From the NCBI GenBank assembly GCA_022841705.1, contig JALHQZ010000002.1, forward strand, positions 434,001 to 498,000: a stretch of DNA of 64,000 nucleotides. Direction: 5' to 3'. The position numbers and the translations under genes were made by a program. Under the pieces are notes generated by a model. The model did no database searches and was not told the origin of the DNA. It saw only the letters and a program-made list of their open reading frames with translations. Source of the DNA: Pirellulales bacterium. GTDB lineage: Bacteria > Planctomycetota > Planctomycetia > Pirellulales > Lacipirellulaceae. This document shows, one piece after another, positions 60,808-64,000 of the stretch (its first letter is position 1; each line of letters opens with the position of its first letter).

Positions 60808-62805
60808 TTAAGTCAACAGACCCTGGCCCCTAAGTTTCGCAATTCGGGCGTCATCGGGTCGGCCCAACTCTTCGTACAAATCGGCGAGCAAAGTTTGAGC
60901 CGCCTTGAACCGGGGCGCTTGGTGGATACATAGCTCCAGCGCCTCGAGCGCACTTGATTTGTCACCCAGCGCAATGAACACTTCGCCGATGAGGAAGTGC
61001 AAGCGTGGAAAATGATGCACCAGTTCGGCTGCTTCGAGCGCCAATTCCAGTGCGGGTTCGGGGCGCCCCAGCTCAAACTCTGCCCGCGCGAGGCCGGTGA
61101 GCGCCACGGCGTTGTCCGCTTCAATCTCCAGCGCTTTGCGGAACGCGGTTTGCGCCAGATCGAACCGCCGCTGCTGCAAGTAGACTTCGCCCAACTTGTT
61201 GTGCAAACCCGGCAGGCGAGGTTCCGTCGCTTCGACGACGCGCAGGTGTTCCAGGGCGGCTTCGGCATCTCCGGCGGAGAACGCCAGCACGCCGAGCATC
61301 ATGTGCATCCGCGGCTCTTGGCAGCCGCCCGCGCGAAGTGCGGTCAACACTGTGGTAGCGCCAGCGGAGTCGCCTTGGCCCATCAAACAAGTTGCGAGCA
61401 GGAGTTGCGCGGGGACTTCATCACGAAACTCAGCGTCGAGGCCACGGATCAACTCCGCGGCTTCCGCGAATCGGCCGGCATCGGCTTGGGACTGCGCTAA
61501 ACTATACTGGTTGCCCGCGATGGTTTGCCGCACGGTGTTGGCCGCCTCCTCAGACGGTGCGGCGATGTATCCTAGCGCCACCAGTTGGGCGAGCGCCGCG
61601 TAGGATTCGGTCGGATCGATGCGTGCATCGGGCGCATGGCGGCCGTCGGCGCCGGGGACATCCTCCCACGATGCGATTCGCGACGGATGGTTCGGCCCCA
61701 CCAGCACTTCCGCCAGTACGCGTCCCGGCATATCGAGCCCCGCCGGGTAACCCAGCAAGTCGAGAATCGTTGGCGCCATATCCAGAAGCGACCCGCCGTA
61801 CACCCGCGAGCCGGGCACAATGCCGGGGCCTTGGGCGGCGAACATTCCGAACGGCCGATGCCAATCGGTCGGCCCCGCTTTGCCTGGACGAGGGTCGGGC
61901 CGCAAATGGTTGTTGTAATAACCGTGGTCGGACATCACGATCACCGTGGTCTCTTCGCCGGCCAGCTTCAGCAACGTTTCGAGCAGCATATCGTGAAACC
62001 GATAGATGCCCGTCATGCAATCGCGATACGCCACAAAATCCGCCTCGGACACCTGCTCCATTTTTGGCGGGTGAAACTCCATGAACTCGTGGCCGAAGCG
62101 ATCGATTCCTTCGTAGTACACGGCGGTGAAGTCCCACTCGGTGCTGGTAAGCAGGTGGGTGGCGACGGCGTGAATCGTGGCGGTTTGGGCCAACAGGTGT
62201 TGCAGCTTCCCCAGCCGATGTTCCGGGTTGTTCAGCAGCGTGGCCGCCGAGGGGATGAAGGGCAGAATGGCGCCGGGGTCGATCTCCTGGGGATGGACGC
62301 GCAATTCGGCGAGTTCGGCCGCGAGTTCAGCGGGATGTATGCACCCCACATCGGGCCGCCAAGTGGTATGGTCTTCAACGGGCGACGTGTCGAACTGATT
62401 GGAAACCATCACCCCGCTGATTGGTTCGGCCGGATGCGATGCGTACCACCCGATCACATTCGAGCGCAAGCCACACTGCGTGAGGATATTCCACAGCGCC
62501 TTGCATTTGCGGGACGTGCTGCGAGCGGGTTGAATCGACTGTCCATTAGGCGCCGGTTCAGTGAAGCCGTAGATGCCATGCTGGGCGGCGCGTTTGCCGG
62601 TGGCGATGGTGTTCCAAAGGATGGGCGAGAGAATGGGCCGCACGGTGGCAAGGTTGCCCCAGGCCCCGCTCCGCATGAGGGCGGCCAGCGTGGGCATCAT
62701 TCCGCGCTCGATGAGCGGATGGATCATCTGCCAGTCGGCGGCATCCCAGCCGACGAGCAGCACCCGACGGGGCGAATTCGCCCCGCGGCGTCGCTGCGGA
62801 AGCAT
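60808..62805 (-). CDS. Alkaline-phosphatase-superfamily phosphodiesterase with C-terminal TPR repeats
   Basis: A 665-residue protein without signal peptide. Residues 13-400 are a type I phosphodiesterase/nucleotide pyrophosphatase-like domain: VLLVGWDAADWQMIHPLIER gives the first metal-binding Asp, PILSPILWNTIATGKRAAQH the nucleophile Ser/Thr region, YYEGIDRFGHEF the second metal cluster and VIVMSDHGYYNNHL the Asp-His pair. About 440-660 are tetratricopeptide repeats (LHNKLGEVYLQQRRFDLAQT, FRKALEIEADNAVALTGLAR). The ATG overlaps the TAA of the upstream PEP-CTERM gene by one base, so the genes are coupled. The combination of this phosphodiesterase with TPR is recurrent in planctomycetes and cyanobacteria; the substrate is unknown. 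Confidence 0.85.
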   Translation of the reverse strand: MLPQRRRGANSPRRVLLVGWDAADWQMIHPLIERGMMPTLAALMRSGAWGNLATVRPILSPILWNTIATGKRAAQHGIYGFTEPAPNGQSIQPARSTSRKCKALWNILTQCGLRSNVIGWYASHPAEPISGVMVSNQFDTSPVEDHTTWRPDVGCIHPAELAAELAELRVHPQEIDPGAILPFIPSAATLLNNPEHRLGKLQHLLAQTATIHAVATHLLTSTEWDFTAVYYEGIDRFGHEFMEFHPPKMEQVSEADFVAYRDCMTGIYRFHDMLLETLLKLAGEETTVIVMSDHGYYNNHLRPDPRPGKAGPTDWHRPFGMFAAQGPGIVPGSRVYGGSLLDMAPTILDLLGYPAGLDMPGRVLAEVLVGPNHPSRIASWEDVPGADGRHAPDARIDPTESYAALAQLVALGYIAAPSEEAANTVRQTIAGNQYSLAQSQADAGRFAEAAELIRGLDAEFRDEVPAQLLLATCLMGQGDSAGATTVLTALRAGGCQEPRMHMMLGVLAFSAGDAEAALEHLRVVEATEPRLPGLHNKLGEVYLQQRRFDLAQTAFRKALEIEADNAVALTGLARAEFELGRPEPALELALEAAELVHHFPRLHFLIGEVFIALGDKSSALEALELCIHQAPRFKAAQTLLADLYEELGRPDDARIAKLRGQGLLT

Positions 62806-63647
62806 TACGTTTGCCCTCGCAACCGGCGAGCCGCTCGTAACCCGACAGCGCCCGCCGCTAAGAGCCCGAGTGTGAGCGGTTCAGGAACAGTCGTCGAAGC
62901 CGCAACGGCCCTGCTATTCTGTTGGTTGAACTGGGCGACCCACAACGCGTAATCGGCCGCATCGACAACGCCGGCGCTGGCCCCCGTTTCGTCCCCATTG
63001 CCGCCGAGCGGGTTGTTAGAACCCAAATTGTCTCGGTACACGGTGTAGTCGGCGGCATCGACTATTTCGTTGTCGTTAAAGTCGCCGGGGAGAGCGAGAT
63101 TGATCGGAGCGATCGTGAGCCCCACGCCGGGGACGTCTTCGTACGCCCAGTCGTGGACGACAAACGTCCCCGCCGCTTGGTTGATGCTGACTCGAATCCA
63201 GCCGAAATGGTTCTCGGCATTGATCGGAAAACCGAGCCCAAGGTACGCATTGGTGACGTTGTTGAACTGCGCGTTCGGATTGCGGGACCCATACGCTAAA
63301 GAGACCTGAAAGGGACCAATGGTTGACTGGTCGATCACGGCGCCCAACCCGAGCGCCGTCGCGTAGTTAAGTCCATTTTGCGTAAAGCCGACGAATGCGC
63401 CCGGAGCAAACGGCGTGAAAGCGCCCTGATAGTTGCCACCGGTGAAGATGTAGTTCTTCAGTTGCACGTCGTCATTGTCATCGCCATCCAAGCGCAGCAC
63501 TTGGAACGAGCCCTGGTTAATGGTGATATTCTGTGGCCCGGAGTAAATCACAACACCCTCGGTCGTCGTCGCGGTGGCACTAGCGGCGCCAGCGGCTATC
63601 ACATAGCTAAGTCGGCGGCGCTGGCCAGCCTGAGTATCGCGTCTCAT
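62805..63647 (-). CDS. PEP-CTERM protein with dockerin-like cassette
   Basis: A 280-residue protein from ATG 63647. The N-terminus has only a weak hydrophobic segment after several Arg (LSYVIAAGAASATATTT). The body (IYSGPQNITINQGSFQVLRL, NAQFNNVTNAYLGLGFPI, NHFGWIRVSINQAAGTF, VVHDWAYEDVPGVG) is closely related to the next gene. Between PGVG and the tail lies a dockerin-like cassette (GDFNDNEIVDAADYTVYRDN and VVDAADYALWVAQFNQQ) absent from that neighbour. The tail is TVPEPLTLGLLAAGAVG then RAARRLRG. It is coupled by a one-base overlap to the phosphodiesterase gene. Confidence 0.82.
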   Translation of the reverse strand: MRRDTQAGQRRRLSYVIAAGAASATATTTEGVVIYSGPQNITINQGSFQVLRLDGDDNDDVQLKNYIFTGGNYQGAFTPFAPGAFVGFTQNGLNYATALGLGAVIDQSTIGPFQVSLAYGSRNPNAQFNNVTNAYLGLGFPINAENHFGWIRVSINQAAGTFVVHDWAYEDVPGVGLTIAPINLALPGDFNDNEIVDAADYTVYRDNLGSNNPLGGNGDETGASAGVVDAADYALWVAQFNQQNSRAVAASTTVPEPLTLGLLAAGAVGLRAARRLRGQT

Positions 63648-63676
63648 GATCGCATCCAGCGTTTCGGGTAAAGACG

Positions 63677-63707
63677 GCGGCGCCAGAACCGCTCGTTCTG
63701 GCGCCGC
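63677..63707 (-). terminator. Strong hairpin between paralogous PEP-CTERM genes
   Basis: GCGGCGCCAGAAC (63677-63689) and GTTCTGGCGCCGC (63695-63707) form a perfect 13-bp stem with a five-base loop. It sits 28 bases after the stop of the last gene on the minus strand. On that strand it is followed by CGTCTTTA, a weak T tract; the better A/T run is on the other side. Confidence 0.6.
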
Positions 63708-63734
63708 GAAAAAACATTGCGGAGAGTTCGCGAA

Positions 63735-64000
63735 TCATTCGGTCTTCGCAGGACGACGAAGTCGCCGCAAGAGACCGACACCCGCAGCGCCGGCCGCCAG
63801 AAACGCCAGCGAGGAGGGCTCCGGAATAGCCGCCGTTCGAATGCCGACCCCGGGGGAGCGTTCGTAGGCCCAATCCTTGATGATGAAAGTGCCGGCCGCG
63901 TTGTTGATATCGACCCGCAGCCAACCAAAGTGATTATTTGCGCCGATCGGAAAGGTCAAGCCAACAAAGGCGTCAGTGACATTGTTGAACTGTGCGTTCG
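63735..64000 (-). CDS. C-terminal part of a PEP-CTERM protein (5' end outside window)
   Basis: The frame is open to the window edge. NAQFNNVTDAFVGLTFPIGA, NNHFGWLRVDINNAAGTF and IIKDWAYERSPGVG match the neighbouring gene almost residue for residue, but the dockerin cassette is missing: PGVGIRTA runs straight into AIPEPSSLAFLAAGAAGVG and LLRRLRRP. It is a tandem paralogue of 62805-63647. Confidence 0.82.
   Translation of the reverse strand, partial: NAQFNNVTDAFVGLTFPIGANNHFGWLRVDINNAAGTFIIKDWAYERSPGVGIRTAAIPEPSSLAFLAAGAAGVGLLRRLRRPAKTE

Noticed and set aside
61585..62952. 455-codon open frame on the plus strand
   Set aside because: Antisense to the phosphodiesterase-TPR gene, which has clear family motifs. 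The plus-strand frame is Arg/Gly/His-rich without any domain.

Overview
The window looks like a chromosomal segment of a planctomycete, most likely of the Pirellulales type. The evidence is the protein repertoire: many PEP-CTERM and dockerin-like secreted proteins, N-terminal planctomycete extracellular signals (FExLExRxLLS), DUF1559 prepilin-like proteins paired with small lipoproteins, a PSCyt1/DUF1549/DUF1553 gene coupled to a Tat-exported DUF1501 gene, and several GC-rich dispersed hairpin repeats. No rRNA, intact tRNA, CRISPR array, intact transposase or replication origin was seen. All names come from motif reading by eye; no database search was run.

Layout. Bases 1-37,250 form a pectin and rhamnogalacturonan degradation region: PL10 pectate lyase (710), three PL1-type pectate lyases in a row (3930, 5526, 8014), GH28 polygalacturonase (18041), PL22 oligogalacturonate lyase (19348), a double-SGNH CE12-like acetylesterase (20684-22591), two PL11 rhamnogalacturonan lyases (26482, 29702), a GH106-like rhamnosidase (32815-35460) and a DUF5722 protein (35934-37253). 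Large beta-strand-repeat PEP-CTERM proteins (11962-13701, 14260-17742) and a four-gene operon of two DUF1559 and two lipoprotein genes (22767-25888) are interspersed. Together these could cut homogalacturonan and rhamnogalacturonan I backbones, deacetylate them and release rhamnose, with several enzymes carrying surface-sorting tails. No SusC/SusD pair or sugar regulator is visible.

Bases 37,778-42,129 hold the cytochrome/DUF1553-DUF1501 pair. Bases 42,335-46,323 hold a 62-residue protein, a GT4 glycosyltransferase and, divergently, a GT2 glycosyltransferase fused to an unusual cytochrome P450. Bases 46,440-47,260 are a scarred region with four related hairpin repeats that run into a truncated PL10 gene. 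From 47,259 to 59,442 the genes are mixed: DUF1593, a phage tail-collar domain joined to a PEP-CTERM tail, DUF1254/DUF1214, a DinB/YfiT-type protein, thioredoxin, a PEP-CTERM protein between degenerate direct repeats, a Lys/Ala-rich basic protein, a disulfide-less ecotin, a DUF998-like membrane protein and a small sulfotransferase-like protein. The window ends with a DUF1559 gene, a phosphodiesterase-TPR protein and two paralogous PEP-CTERM genes, only one with a dockerin cassette.

The most interesting items are the GT2-P450 fusion, whose I-helix threonine pair is replaced by Pro-Pro; the single polypeptide carrying two complete PEP-CTERM tails with a signal-peptide-like segment between them; the tail-collar/PEP-CTERM protein without a signal peptide; the cysteine-less ecotin; and the hairpin repeat cluster.
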